Assembly (NCBI RefSeq): GCF_013213975.1
Contig: NZ_JABSST010000029.1
Span: 1-37,104 of the forward strand
DNA: 37,104 nucleotides
Reading direction: 5' to 3'
Origin: Winogradskyella sp.
GTDB lineage: Bacteria; Bacteroidota; Bacteroidia; Flavobacteriales; Flavobacteriaceae
In this document: piece by piece, positions 24,997 through 32,669 of the stretch
How positions within the stretch are numbered: position 1 is the stretch's first letter
How the letters are laid out: every line of letters starts with the position of its first letter
Position numbers and translations under genes: made by a program
Notes under the pieces: model-generated
What the model saw: only the letters and a program-made list of their open reading frames with translations
Databases searched by the model: none
What the model was told of the DNA's origin: nothing

Positions 24997-25326
24997 TTAA
25001 AGTGAAAATGATTCTCCACAACCACAGGTTCGGTTGGCATTGGGATTATTGAAAACAAACCCGGTACCATTAAGTCCACCTGAATATTCTAAAGTGGTTC
25101 CAATAAGATATAAAAAGCTCTTTTTGTCTACAATGATTTTTACACCATTATCTTCAAAAACTTTATCGCCTTCGATTTGTTCCTTATCAAATTTTAGATC
25201 ATACGACAAACCAGAACACCCACCACTTTTTACACCAACTCTAATATAGTCTGTATCAGGGTTATAGCCGTCATCGCCCATCAATTCAACGACTTTTTTC
25301 TTTGCTTGTTCAGAAACTTTAATCAT
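24997..25326 (-). CDS. sufA: HesB/IscA-type Fe-S carrier at head of suf operon
   Basis: 109-residue A-type carrier that receives clusters from SufBCD and delivers them to apo-proteins. The three cluster ligands are visible: one Cys in VKSGGCSGLSYDLKF and two in the C-terminal TCGCGESFSL. It is the first gene of the operon, preceded by a full TAnnTTTG box. The symbol sufA is given by position. ErpA or IscA-like naming would fit the sequence equally well. Confidence 0.92.
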   Translation of the reverse strand: MIKVSEQAKKKVVELMGDDGYNPDTDYIRVGVKSGGCSGLSYDLKFDKEQIEGDKVFEDNGVKIIVDKKSFLYLIGTTLEYSGGLNGTGFVFNNPNANRTCGCGESFSL

Positions 25327-25358
25327 AATGTCAAAGTAGATTAATTCTAAATTGAATG

Positions 25359-25366
25359 CAAATATA
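25359..25366 (-). promoter_or_regulatory. Main suf operon -7 box
   Basis: Minus strand reads TATATTTG, a full TAnnTTTG match, 32 bases before the first suf gene. No Fur- or IscR-like site was recognised around it. Confidence 0.5.
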
Positions 25367-25441
25367 CGATATAACTGAGGTTAAACCATATTTACTAGCA
25401 TTATATTAGCATATAATTTAATAGGAAATACTTATTTGAAA

Positions 25442-25675
25442 TTAGCTAACCTTTGGCCTATAAAATCTTTGCTTAACGCTATATAATTTGTAGAGAATGC
25501 GTTGCAAATCCTTGCTTGGTAAAACCGTTTCTTTAAAATTCCCTTTGGCGTCTGTTTTAATTACCGTTCCGCAATTTTGGCAACTCAATCTAGAAGTATG
25601 GTCTATGAAGGTTTTTGTTTTTATGTAGTTATGTCCAAATACAGCGCATGGTAATACTTCATTTAACTTTCTCAT
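25442..25675 (-). CDS. Small zinc-ribbon-like protein, paralogue A
   Basis: 77-residue cytoplasmic protein with four putative metal ligands: Cys10, His15, Cys32 and Cys35 in LPCAVFGHNY and LSCQNCG. They have the spacing CX4HX16CX2C, followed by KTDAKGNF and a C-terminal basic helix (KDLQRILYKLYSVKQRF). Three more genes of the window share exactly this spacing. It is closest to paralogue B (about 24 of 56 aligned residues by eye, sharing CAVxGHNYxK). The fold suggests a zinc ribbon or treble-clef knuckle that binds nucleic acid or protein. This is inference and no function is known to me. It stands alone 248 bases downstream of B, with a tandem TTACGTAA-like repeat before it. Confidence 0.75.
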   Translation of the reverse strand: MRKLNEVLPCAVFGHNYIKTKTFIDHTSRLSCQNCGTVIKTDAKGNFKETVLPSKDLQRILYKLYSVKQRFYRPKVS

Positions 25676-25692
25676 TACTTCAGTATTAAGGC

Positions 25693-25710
25693 TTAACGTA
25701 ATTTACGTAA
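25693..25710. repeat. Tandem 9-bp repeat upstream of paralogue A
   Basis: TTAACGTAA (25693-25701) is followed directly by TTTACGTAA (25702-25710), differing at one base. Each contains or nearly contains the palindrome TTACGTAA. It lies 18-35 bases upstream of paralogue A's ATG and could be an operator. Confidence 0.3.
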
Positions 25711-25923
25711 AGAAAATCGCACATTACTTATCATAGGTCAATTTCCGATCAAATAGACACCTGTACCGATTTAATTTGACAACATGTTAACATTTTAGAA
25801 AGACAAAATAGGGGTGTCTTCCCAAAATTTCTGGATATGCCTAATGATTTTGAAGGAGTATTAACAACTTGTAGATTTTAAACAAAATGAGACTCAAGGC
25901 TAAGGTGTTTAAGCGAACAGAAG

Positions 25924-26160
25924 TTAAGAAAAGTTTGGCTTGGATTGTTGGACGCTTAAATGGAATAAACGTCGTAAGGTTGACTGAATATTCTTGTTAG
26001 ATAGATTGCCATGATCAAAGTTTCCAGAAACATCTGTGGTCACTTTTATATCACAATGTCGACATCTGAGTTCTGTAGTTCGGTCAAGATTAGCTTTTAC
26101 TTTCACATAATTATGACCGAGCACAGCACATGATAATGCTTTGTTCGAAGTAGGTTTCAT
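25924..26160 (-). CDS. Small zinc-ribbon-like protein, paralogue B
   Basis: 78-residue protein with Cys11, His16, Cys33 and Cys36 in the same CX4HX16CX2C spacing as paralogue A (SCAVLGHNYVK and LRCRHCD). TTDVSGNF and a C-terminal helix rich in Arg and Gln (IQSTLRRLFHLSVQQ) follow. It has no signal peptide. The shared N-terminal CAVxGHNY with A points to local duplication. Its neighbours are the end of the haem/lipoprotein operon upstream and paralogue A downstream. The function is unknown. Confidence 0.75.
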   Translation of the reverse strand: MKPTSNKALSCAVLGHNYVKVKANLDRTTELRCRHCDIKVTTDVSGNFDHGNLSNKNIQSTLRRLFHLSVQQSKPNFS

Positions 26161-26266
26161 AATAATAGATTGGGATTAAAAATTTAGTGAATTTGTTGCT
26201 TAAGTACGTCAAAAAATCATAATTATTCGTTGAAATACATAATTTGCATATAATATTCTTACAAAA

Positions 26267-27328
26267 TTAATTTTGAAAGTCAGAATTATTTACAAAGGAT
26301 GGGTCTGAAAGACTTAATAAAAATGCTTTTAAATCTGCTTTTTCTTGGGCACTTAATTGTACGCCACCTTGTTCTATTTGTTTCATTAAAGGATCAATAG
26401 TTGGGGAATCTTGTAGCCCTTCACTATAAAAATTTATGACCTCATCTAATGTCGCAAATCTTCCATCATGCATGTATGGAGCTGTAAATGCTAGATTACG
26501 AAGTGAAGGAGAACGAAACTTACCGTTATCATTTGGGTCACCTGTTACAGCACCTAATCCGAAATCTGAAAACGTGGCATCGAGTCCATTATTATGAAAA
26601 TCGTTATCTGTCCAAAGCGGATTATTAGGATTACCATGACAGTGAAAGCAATCTCCTTTGTCTTCTCTAAGAAATATGTCTAATCCGTTTAACTCTTGAG
26701 CTGTTAAGTTAGTTTGGCCTAGCGAGTATCTGTCGAATTTTGAATTCGCTGAGATTAAGGTGCGTTCAAATTGTGCAATGGCTTTAGTTGTTAGCGTTTT
26801 AGTTATGGTTGTGGTATTAAATGCCAATCTGAATAATTCTGGATATTCAGGGTGATTTTGCAATCTTTCAATCACATCCTCCCAATTATTGTGCAATTCA
26901 ATTGGATTTTGAACAGGTTCTTCTGCTTGACGTTCTAGGCTAAGTTCTTTGCCATCCCAAGCAAATCGTTCTTCATAATTCCAAGCCAGATTGAACAAAG
27001 GCATGGAATTACGTGTTCCAAAGACACCATCAACTCCAACACTCGTTGGAGTATTATCTGTAAATGAATTTTGTGGTGCATGGCAGGATGCGCAAGATTG
27101 TGTATTGTTGGATGATAAAATTCTATCAAAGAATAAGCGTTTTCCTAATGCGACTCCTTCAACAGTTTGAGGGTTATCTGAAGGAATAACAGGGCCAATT
27201 ATATTCTCTGAAAAAATTTGAGGAATCTCTAGTGGTTGAGGTGTGGGTTGGTAATTGGAAACCGCATCGTCATTAGAACAACCTAAGAAAAAACCCAATC
27301 CAATTATGAAGAACAACCTTAATGTCAT
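26267..27328 (-). CDS. Di-haem cytochrome c peroxidase family lipoprotein (MbnH/MauG-like)
   Basis: 353-residue exported lipoprotein (lipobox FLGC, Cys17). Two haem c sites are visible: CASCH (79-83) and CFHCH (227-231). PYMHDGRFATLDEVINFY contains Met286, the position used as a distal haem ligand in this superfamily, and WDGKELSLERQAEEPVQNP is the usual inter-haem segment. The family includes bacterial cytochrome c peroxidases, MauG and MbnH, which oxidise hydrogen peroxide or protein tryptophan. The gene directly follows an MbnP-like gene with a 9-base gap, and that pairing favours an MbnH-like role (Trp to kynurenine in a copper-binding partner). A plain peroxidase cannot be excluded. It is the last gene of the four-gene operon. 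Confidence 0.9.
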   Translation of the reverse strand: MTLRLFFIIGLGFFLGCSNDDAVSNYQPTPQPLEIPQIFSENIIGPVIPSDNPQTVEGVALGKRLFFDRILSSNNTQSCASCHAPQNSFTDNTPTSVGVDGVFGTRNSMPLFNLAWNYEERFAWDGKELSLERQAEEPVQNPIELHNNWEDVIERLQNHPEYPELFRLAFNTTTITKTLTTKAIAQFERTLISANSKFDRYSLGQTNLTAQELNGLDIFLREDKGDCFHCHGNPNNPLWTDNDFHNNGLDATFSDFGLGAVTGDPNDNGKFRSPSLRNLAFTAPYMHDGRFATLDEVINFYSEGLQDSPTIDPLMKQIEQGGVQLSAQEKADLKAFLLSLSDPSFVNNSDFQN

Positions 27329-27337
27329 GAGCCCAAT

Positions 27338-28105
27338 TTACTGAAGAACATTACCTAAACTAAAGGCATCTTGTCCGTTTTCGTACATTAATATTTGCGC
27401 TGTTGAATTGGGCATTAGCATCTGATTGTAGACATTTAAATCCCATAGGTTTGGGGTTTTAAACCATTCTGCAATATTTACATTTACCTCAAATTCTACG
27501 TCATTGGTAATTGTAATAGCACCGAGATCGATTGTAAAAAAAGTATCTTGAGGAAAGCTTGGATTCGCACCAGAATTATCGACCGCTCTTATAGCATGGT
27601 AATTAAATCCTTGTTCCATCATATTAGAGTTGATAAATTTCCCGTCAAATTGCATGTAATGATAACCTCCCCCTAGCATGTCAGGTACGTTAAAATTAGC
27701 GGAGTTTAAGTCTAAATAATTCTCAGCATTATCTTCATTGTCTAAACCAAAAGTAAAAGACACACTACTATAGTCTCCAGGTGTTATCCGTGTTTCTGGT
27801 GTGTATTCCATATTGGTTTCTGTGGTGAGATCTACCAAATTGTATACATCTAATTCTATTTGTTCACCATTAGCTTTTGTAAAGGTAATATCTGAAATCA
27901 CATAGCGAAAGCGTTCAAAACTAATCAGGTCTCCATTAGCTGTGGTGTATTGGATAGGACCAAAATTATAATCTCTAATGAGCGCTCCATCCCAATCATG
28001 GATGAATTTAAAAGTTGTTGACACTTTTGGCGCTTCACTTGGATCATCACTGTTGCATGACCAGAAAAAAATACTCAACATAGTATAAATAAATAACCTT
28101 TTCAT
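27338..28105 (-). CDS. MbnP-like lipoprotein
   Basis: 255-residue lipoprotein (lipobox FWSC, Cys17). It has the layout of MbnP family proteins: TTFKFIHDWDGALI near the start, RFRYVISDITFTKANGEQIEL, a PGDYSSVSFTFGLD strand, GGYHYMQFDGKF, FNYHAI, and the terminal EWFKTPNLWDLN. MbnP is known as a periplasmic copper protein whose Trp is converted to kynurenine by the di-haem MbnH. Candidate Trp residues in the mature part are W38, W214 and W221. The Trp-rich segment that I remember before the GY motif in typical members is replaced here by MLGGG. His36, His149 and His170 are possible metal ligands. Its ATG abuts the stop of the propeller gene with no gap. Confidence 0.78.
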   Translation of the reverse strand: MKRLFIYTMLSIFFWSCNSDDPSEAPKVSTTFKFIHDWDGALIRDYNFGPIQYTTANGDLISFERFRYVISDITFTKANGEQIELDVYNLVDLTTETNMEYTPETRITPGDYSSVSFTFGLDNEDNAENYLDLNSANFNVPDMLGGGYHYMQFDGKFINSNMMEQGFNYHAIRAVDNSGANPSFPQDTFFTIDLGAITITNDVEFEVNVNIAEWFKTPNLWDLNVYNQMLMPNSTAQILMYENGQDAFSLGNVLQ

Positions 28106-29440
28106 TTAATTGATCTTAATAATTAATAAGTCCGAAAATCCTTTGTTATCCAAGATATCACCATCACTACTTGTAGTATTTCCAACAGCAATTATAGAAC
28201 CATCGTTTAATTCGGCCACGCCGTAGGAAAAGTCAATATTAGATCCTCCAACGGTTATTTGCCATTCTAAAATTCCATTTGTGTCTGTCTTCACAATCCA
28301 TGCGTCATTTTGACCTTTGTTTTCTGAAACATCAAAGTCACTGCTTCGAGAGCTCCCTGAAAGAATTAAATCATTATTCTGAGATTTTACCATGGCTCTT
28401 GCGACATCAAAACTACTTCCTCCGACATTTCGTTCCCAAATCAAGGCACCATCAGGAGAAATTTTAATAAGCCATAGATCTGCACCACCATTATTTTTCG
28501 TGACATCATTAGAACTGCTTCGTGTATCACCAGTAATAATGAAATTTCCGTCATCAGCAGCTACTATAGCACGCGCTTCATCAATCTGATCACCACCAAA
28601 TGATTTTTCCCAAATTAAATCTCCGGTTGATCCAATTCTGATAACCCAAAAGTCATAAGCACCGATATTTGAAGAAATGTCTGTATCGTTACTATCCGAA
28701 CTTCCAGCAATAATAAAATCACCATTATTTGTCTGAGCTATGCCTTGGGGAGTATCTGTGAAGTTACCACCGAAATAACGACTCCATTCAATATCTCCAT
28801 TAATGCTGAGCTTTAAAGCCCAATAGTCACCTCCTGCATGTCTACCTAAATTTCTTGAGGTATTACCTTGTCCTCCAGAAGCGGTGATGTCTAATATTCC
28901 AGTGACTAAATAGCCTTGATCATTGGTTTGAATTAGCGATATTCCAGAATCGGCTCCTTGATATCCAAATGATTTCTCCCAGCTGATATTGCCATTTGAA
29001 TCAAGTTTAACCAACCAATAATCTTGCAGACCAGCATTTGTTGAAACATCACTATCACTACTAAAACTATAGCCTAAAATCGCAAAACCTCCATCTAATG
29101 TTTGTATAATAGCGTTGCCTCTGTCATCATTAGAACCGCCATAAGTTTTTTGCCATTGTAAATTATCCTGTGCGTCAAACTTTAGTACCCAATAGTCAAA
29201 ACTTTGGTCTTGTTTATCGGTTATAGCTCCATCGTTGCTTTGCGTATATCCTAATATAGCATAGCCGCCATCGGTTGTTGCAATAATTGATTGTGCACTA
29301 TCGTTGTTTGCACCTCCTAATGTTTTAACAAAAGAAATCTCAGCAGTTGGAGAACTTGATGAAGAATCGTCGGAACTGCAATTAAAGCATAAAAGCAATG
29401 AGAAAAAGCCACATATGTATGAGGTCCTTTTTAGTGACAT
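28106..29440 (-). CDS. Seven-repeat beta-propeller lipoprotein
   Basis: 444-residue lipoprotein (LLLCFNC, Cys21, then a Ser/Asp linker). The mature protein is built from seven repeats of about 55-60 residues with the pattern W-x-K-x-[FYV]-G-G, D-x-A-x-x-I, DGG-[FY]-x-I-x-G-x-[ST]-x-S-x-D-x-D, NxGxxDxWxxK. Examples are WEKSFGGDQIDEARAIV and WERNVGGSSFDVARAM. Seven copies fit a closed seven-bladed propeller displayed outside the cell. This kind of repeat is common in marine Bacteroidota and is usually a binding module. It lies between the choice-of-anchor B gene (5-base gap) and the MbnP-like gene (0-base gap). Confidence 0.85.
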   Translation of the reverse strand: MSLKRTSYICGFFSLLLCFNCSSDDSSSSSPTAEISFVKTLGGANNDSAQSIIATTDGGYAILGYTQSNDGAITDKQDQSFDYWVLKFDAQDNLQWQKTYGGSNDDRGNAIIQTLDGGFAILGYSFSSDSDVSTNAGLQDYWLVKLDSNGNISWEKSFGYQGADSGISLIQTNDQGYLVTGILDITASGGQGNTSRNLGRHAGGDYWALKLSINGDIEWSRYFGGNFTDTPQGIAQTNNGDFIIAGSSDSNDTDISSNIGAYDFWVIRIGSTGDLIWEKSFGGDQIDEARAIVAADDGNFIITGDTRSSSNDVTKNNGGADLWLIKISPDGALIWERNVGGSSFDVARAMVKSQNNDLILSGSSRSSDFDVSENKGQNDAWIVKTDTNGILEWQITVGGSNIDFSYGVAELNDGSIIAVGNTTSSDGDILDNKGFSDLLIIKIN

Positions 29441-29445
29441 ACATA

Positions 29446-30894
29446 TTAATTTGTTGGTCTAACAATGTACAGTCCTCCTTCAATATCACTAACAATAATA
29501 TTCCTACTTTCAAAGAAGGGATAAATATTCCAAGCTCCATTAAAAGCCGTATTATCATTCGGTACAAAGGTGTCTAGGAATCCGATTTCTGTCATAACTC
29601 CAGAGTCAAGATTTGAAATATCGACTGCTCTTAGACCTGCAGTATAATTGGCCACATAAAAAATATTACCAACAACATAACCATTATGATCTATAGCAGA
29701 AGTCGGACCAAAATAATCCATATGAAACATTGGTGCATCTAAATCTGAGAAATCAAAAACTACAGTTCTTGAGTTGATGCCAAAATTAATTTCATCTATT
29801 TCATCACCTAGTAGAAAGTATTCCATATTTTCAGTAAACCAGCCTTGATGAGTGTAGCCAATATTATCGTAACCGATAGTTGAAATTTGAACAGGATTAG
29901 CTTTGTCTGTAACATCTACAATAACGACTTCATTTTCGTTACTACCAATTAAAATTTCTTTACCAACGTGATCTGTATCTGGTCCATTATAGGTTACAAC
30001 TTGGGCATCATGAGAGTATGCGTCATCAGCATAACCACCTGCAGCTGTTGGTGACGTCGGATTTTGAATATTTATAAAATGAGGGCCACCATTAAACGTG
30101 TTGGAACCAACAGCATAAGCAAATCCACTATCTTCATTGATAACTATATTATGAGCACTTCCAAAACCATTATAATTAGCATCTGCTGAAAACGTAACGG
30201 GCGGATTAGCAACATCTCTTAAGCGTGTAAGATCAAAAACTTGCATACCGTGTCCACTAGCTTCACTTACAATAAAGGCATGATCGTTATAAGTTTTAAT
30301 ATCTCTCCACGGACTATTTGACGTTGCAGTTGGTAAAGTACCTAATAGTATAGGTTCAGAAGGATCTGATATGTCAACAAATGCGGAACCACTCGTTGTA
30401 CATACTAAAGCATATTCTTTTCCAGTAGTTGGGTCCGTCCAGCCCCAAGAATCATTGCCTTCTGCTCCTGCACCACCTAAAACATCTATTGGAATGTGAC
30501 TCATTAAGTCAAATCCATTACAAGGATGGCCATTAGCCATACCGTTTATACATGGAAATTGAGGTACTATAGTGTTGTCGTCACAAGCATCACCAATGCC
30601 ATCATTATCAGAATCTTCTTGATTAGGATTGGCAGTTAATGGACAGTTATCATCGTCATCTAAGATACCGTCATCATCATCGTCGTCATCACAAGCATCA
30701 CCAATACCATCGATATCTGTATCTAATTGATCAGTATTAGCTACTGACATACAATTATCTAATGTGTTAACAATGGAATCATTATCAATGTCATTATTGG
30801 CGTTACCACCATAATCTTCATTAGAACACCCGTGAATAAAGAAACTAAGGAAAATAGTTAAGCATAAAGATTTACATAGGGCAGTAAATTTCAT
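29446..30894 (-). CDS. Choice-of-anchor B family lipoprotein with thrombospondin type 3 repeats
   Basis: 482 residues from the ATG at 30894, which gives [27 protein letters not shown] with a clear lipobox. The frame continues upstream to 31080, but those residues lack a signal and overlap thiL. After the lipid anchor come calcium-binding thrombospondin type 3 repeats ([33 protein letters not shown]). Then comes the choice-of-anchor B domain of LVIVP-like repeats ([71 protein letters not shown]). The family is widespread on bacterial surfaces with no established activity. As first gene of the operon it probably shares a job with the MbnP/MbnH-like pair. Confidence 0.88.
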   Translation of the reverse strand: MKFTALCKSLCLTIFLSFFIHGCSNEDYGGNANNDIDNDSIVNTLDNCMSVANTDQLDTDIDGIGDACDDDDDDDGILDDDDNCPLTANPNQEDSDNDGIGDACDDNTIVPQFPCINGMANGHPCNGFDLMSHIPIDVLGGAGAEGNDSWGWTDPTTGKEYALVCTTSGSAFVDISDPSEPILLGTLPTATSNSPWRDIKTYNDHAFIVSEASGHGMQVFDLTRLRDVANPPVTFSADANYNGFGSAHNIVINEDSGFAYAVGSNTFNGGPHFINIQNPTSPTAAGGYADDAYSHDAQVVTYNGPDTDHVGKEILIGSNENEVVIVDVTDKANPVQISTIGYDNIGYTHQGWFTENMEYFLLGDEIDEINFGINSRTVVFDFSDLDAPMFHMDYFGPTSAIDHNGYVVGNIFYVANYTAGLRAVDISNLDSGVMTEIGFLDTFVPNDNTAFNGAWNIYPFFESRNIIVSDIEGGLYIVRPTN

Positions 30895-30991
30895 AATTTT
30901 TTTTTTTAGCAATTTACAGTAAATTTTACATATCGATGAAAATGGTATGTAATAAACGCTCATAAAGCCACTATTATTTAAAAAAGCATAA

Positions 30992-30999
30992 TATTTTTG
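30992..30999 (+). promoter_or_regulatory. -7 box of thiL
   Basis: TATTTTTG is a full TAnnTTTG match ending 4 bases before the thiL ATG (31004), so transcription would begin at or next to the start codon. Confidence 0.45.
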
Positions 31000-31003
31000 C
31001 AGT

Positions 31004-32056
31004 ATGATAGAAGATAAGAATCCAAAACGTACGCCTTTGAGCGAGTTGGGTGAATTTAAACTCATAGAGCACCTAACCAAACATTTTGAAATAAATCAAA
31101 AATCCACAGTTAAAAGTATTGGTGATGATGCTGCAATATTGTCTTTTGGCGATAAAGAAACAGTGATTTCTACCGACTTGTTGGTAGAAGGAGTACATTT
31201 TGATTTGAGTTATGTGCCGTTAAAACATTTAGGCTATAAGGCGGTTATGGTAAATCTATCTGATATTTGCGCCATGAATGCTATGCCAACTCAGATTACA
31301 GTCTCTATCGCTGTGTCCAATAGATTTCCACTCGAGGCTTTAGAGGAATTATATGCCGGAATTACAACTGCGGCTAAACTATATAATGTTGATGTAGTTG
31401 GAGGTGACACAACGTCTTCTACGTCTGGATTAATAATCTCAGTTACTGCTTTAGGAGAAGTTGAAAAAGATAATGCTGTTTTAAGATCAGGAGCAAAACC
31501 AAATGACTTGTTAGTGGTTTCTTGTGATATTGGTGGAGCATATATGGGATTACAAGTTTTAGAGCGGGAGAAGGAGGTATTTAAGGTTAATCCTAACTCA
31601 CAGCCAGATTTATCGATGTACACATATATTGTAGAGCGCCAATTAAAACCTGAAGCTAGAAAAGACATTATTACACTTTTAACACAGCTAGAGGTGAGGC
31701 CAACAAGTATGATAGATATTAGTGATGGTTTATCATCTGAGATCATACACCTTTGTAAGCAAAGTAATGTCGGAGTTGATCTTTATGAAACTAAAATTCC
31801 ATTAGATCCACAAGTGATTTCTACATGTGAAGAATTTAATATTGATAGCACAACTATTGCATTAAACGGTGGTGAAGACTACGAGTTGCTAATGACGGTT
31901 TCTCAAGAGGATTATCCAAAAATTAAAGGGAATCCAAATTTAACCGTAATTGGTTACATGACGGAAAAAGACAAAGGTATGCACTTGGTCACCAGAGCAG
32001 ATGAAAAAATCGCTATAATTGCTAAGGGATGGAACGCGCTTAATAATCAATCATAA
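31004..32056 (+). CDS. thiL: Thiamine-monophosphate kinase
   Basis: Phosphorylates thiamine monophosphate to the pyrophosphate cofactor, 350 residues. Motifs in order are [20 protein letters not shown] (metal/ATP), [51 protein letters not shown] and [11 protein letters not shown]. They match ThiL in the PurM-like superfamily. The 3' end overlaps the antisense 3' end of paralogue C by 17 bases. The -7 box sits 4 bases before the ATG, suggesting a leaderless mRNA. No other thiamine gene is near and no TPP riboswitch is seen. Confidence 0.95.
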   Translation: MIEDKNPKRTPLSELGEFKLIEHLTKHFEINQKSTVKSIGDDAAILSFGDKETVISTDLLVEGVHFDLSYVPLKHLGYKAVMVNLSDICAMNAMPTQITVSIAVSNRFPLEALEELYAGITTAAKLYNVDVVGGDTTSSTSGLIISVTALGEVEKDNAVLRSGAKPNDLLVVSCDIGGAYMGLQVLEREKEVFKVNPNSQPDLSMYTYIVERQLKPEARKDIITLLTQLEVRPTSMIDISDGLSSEIIHLCKQSNVGVDLYETKIPLDPQVISTCEEFNIDSTTIALNGGEDYELLMTVSQEDYPKIKGNPNLTVIGYMTEKDKGMHLVTRADEKIAIIAKGWNALNNQS

Positions 32057-32270
32057 GAAGCTTCTGACTTCTTTCTAATCGCTTCATATGAACACGATTT
32101 AAAACAGAGTTGATTTCTTTGTGTTTTGGCGTTAGGGGAATGAATTTACCATTTGCATCGATGGTCATTTCAGAGTTGCAACGCGTACATTTGTATTCTT
32201 TAACATGGTATGTCACAACTTTTGAGATTTTATAGTCGTGCCCAATTAGTGAACAAATAACATTTTTCAT
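32040..32270 (-). CDS. Small zinc-ribbon-like protein, paralogue C
   Basis: 76-residue protein with Cys6, His11, Cys28 and Cys31 in CX4HX16CX2C spacing (ICSLIGHDYK and YKCTRCN), then MTIDANGKFIPLTPKHKEINSVLNRVHMKRLERSQK, a strongly basic C-terminal helix. It is closest to the neighbouring paralogue D (about 37 of 65 aligned residues by eye) and more distant from A and B. No signal peptide. The basic helix and the zinc knuckle suggest nucleic-acid or ribosome binding, but this is inference. Its last codons overlap the end of thiL on the other strand. Confidence 0.78.
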   Translation of the reverse strand: MKNVICSLIGHDYKISKVVTYHVKEYKCTRCNSEMTIDANGKFIPLTPKHKEINSVLNRVHMKRLERSQKLLMIDY

Positions 32271-32312
32271 TATTAATTTGTCTTATAGGAATTAAAGTTA
32301 TTATTAGGAACT

Positions 32313-32320
32313 TAAATATA
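32313..32320 (-). promoter_or_regulatory. -7 box candidate of paralogue C
   Basis: Minus strand reads TATATTTA, one base from TAnnTTTG, with a TTG (32338-32340) 17 bases upstream of it and 42 bases of leader to the ATG. This would give paralogue C its own transcript. Confidence 0.3.
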
Positions 32321-32351
32321 ATAAAACAAGTTGTTCACAAGTTATTAACAA

Positions 32352-32591
32352 TCAACAAATCGATGAACTGATTGTTTTTCGCTTTGAACGCATTAGTCTG
32401 TTGTTGTAGATACGTTCTAGAGTGGTATTTATCTCTCGGTATTTTGGGGTTAATTCTATAAGTTTGCCGTTGCTGTTGGTAGTTAATTGTTTGTTACAAC
32501 GTGTACAAGTGTATTCTTTAACATGATTGGTTACTTTCTTTGTCATTTTGTAATCATGACCAAAAAAATCGCAGTATAATTTTGCAGGCAT
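32352..32591 (-). CDS. Small zinc-ribbon-like protein, paralogue D
   Basis: 79-residue protein with Cys7, His12, Cys29 and Cys32 in the same CX4HX16CX2C spacing (YCDFFGHDYK and YTCTRCN). TTNSNGKLIELTPKYREINTTLERIYNNRLMRSKRK follows, a basic helical tail. It is in tandem with paralogue C, 81 bases apart on the same strand, so the pair is probably a local duplication. No membrane segment and no recognised catalytic motif. The function is unknown. Confidence 0.78.
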   Translation of the reverse strand: MPAKLYCDFFGHDYKMTKKVTNHVKEYTCTRCNKQLTTNSNGKLIELTPKYREINTTLERIYNNRLMRSKRKTISSSIC

Positions 32592-32669
32592 AAGCAGGTT
32601 GTATTAGTTTTTTTGAGTTTTTGTCCTTTAAACTTAGAAAAATAAATAATATCAAAACGCTAAAAGGTT

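Noticed and set aside
26262..26275. Perfect palindrome CAAAATTAATTTTG at the end of the di-haem gene
   Set aside because: It spans the stop codon, is purely A/T-rich inside and has no T-tract, so chance in AT-rich DNA is the simplest explanation.
30645..30700. Apparent GTC/ATC microsatellite
   Set aside because: It is the reverse complement of Asp codons in thrombospondin type 3 repeats of the choice-of-anchor B protein, so coding explains it.
30895..31080. Upstream extension of the choice-of-anchor B gene to a start at 31080
   Set aside because: The extra 62 residues lack a signal peptide, overlap thiL and its promoter, and would bury the clear lipoprotein signal that begins at 30894.
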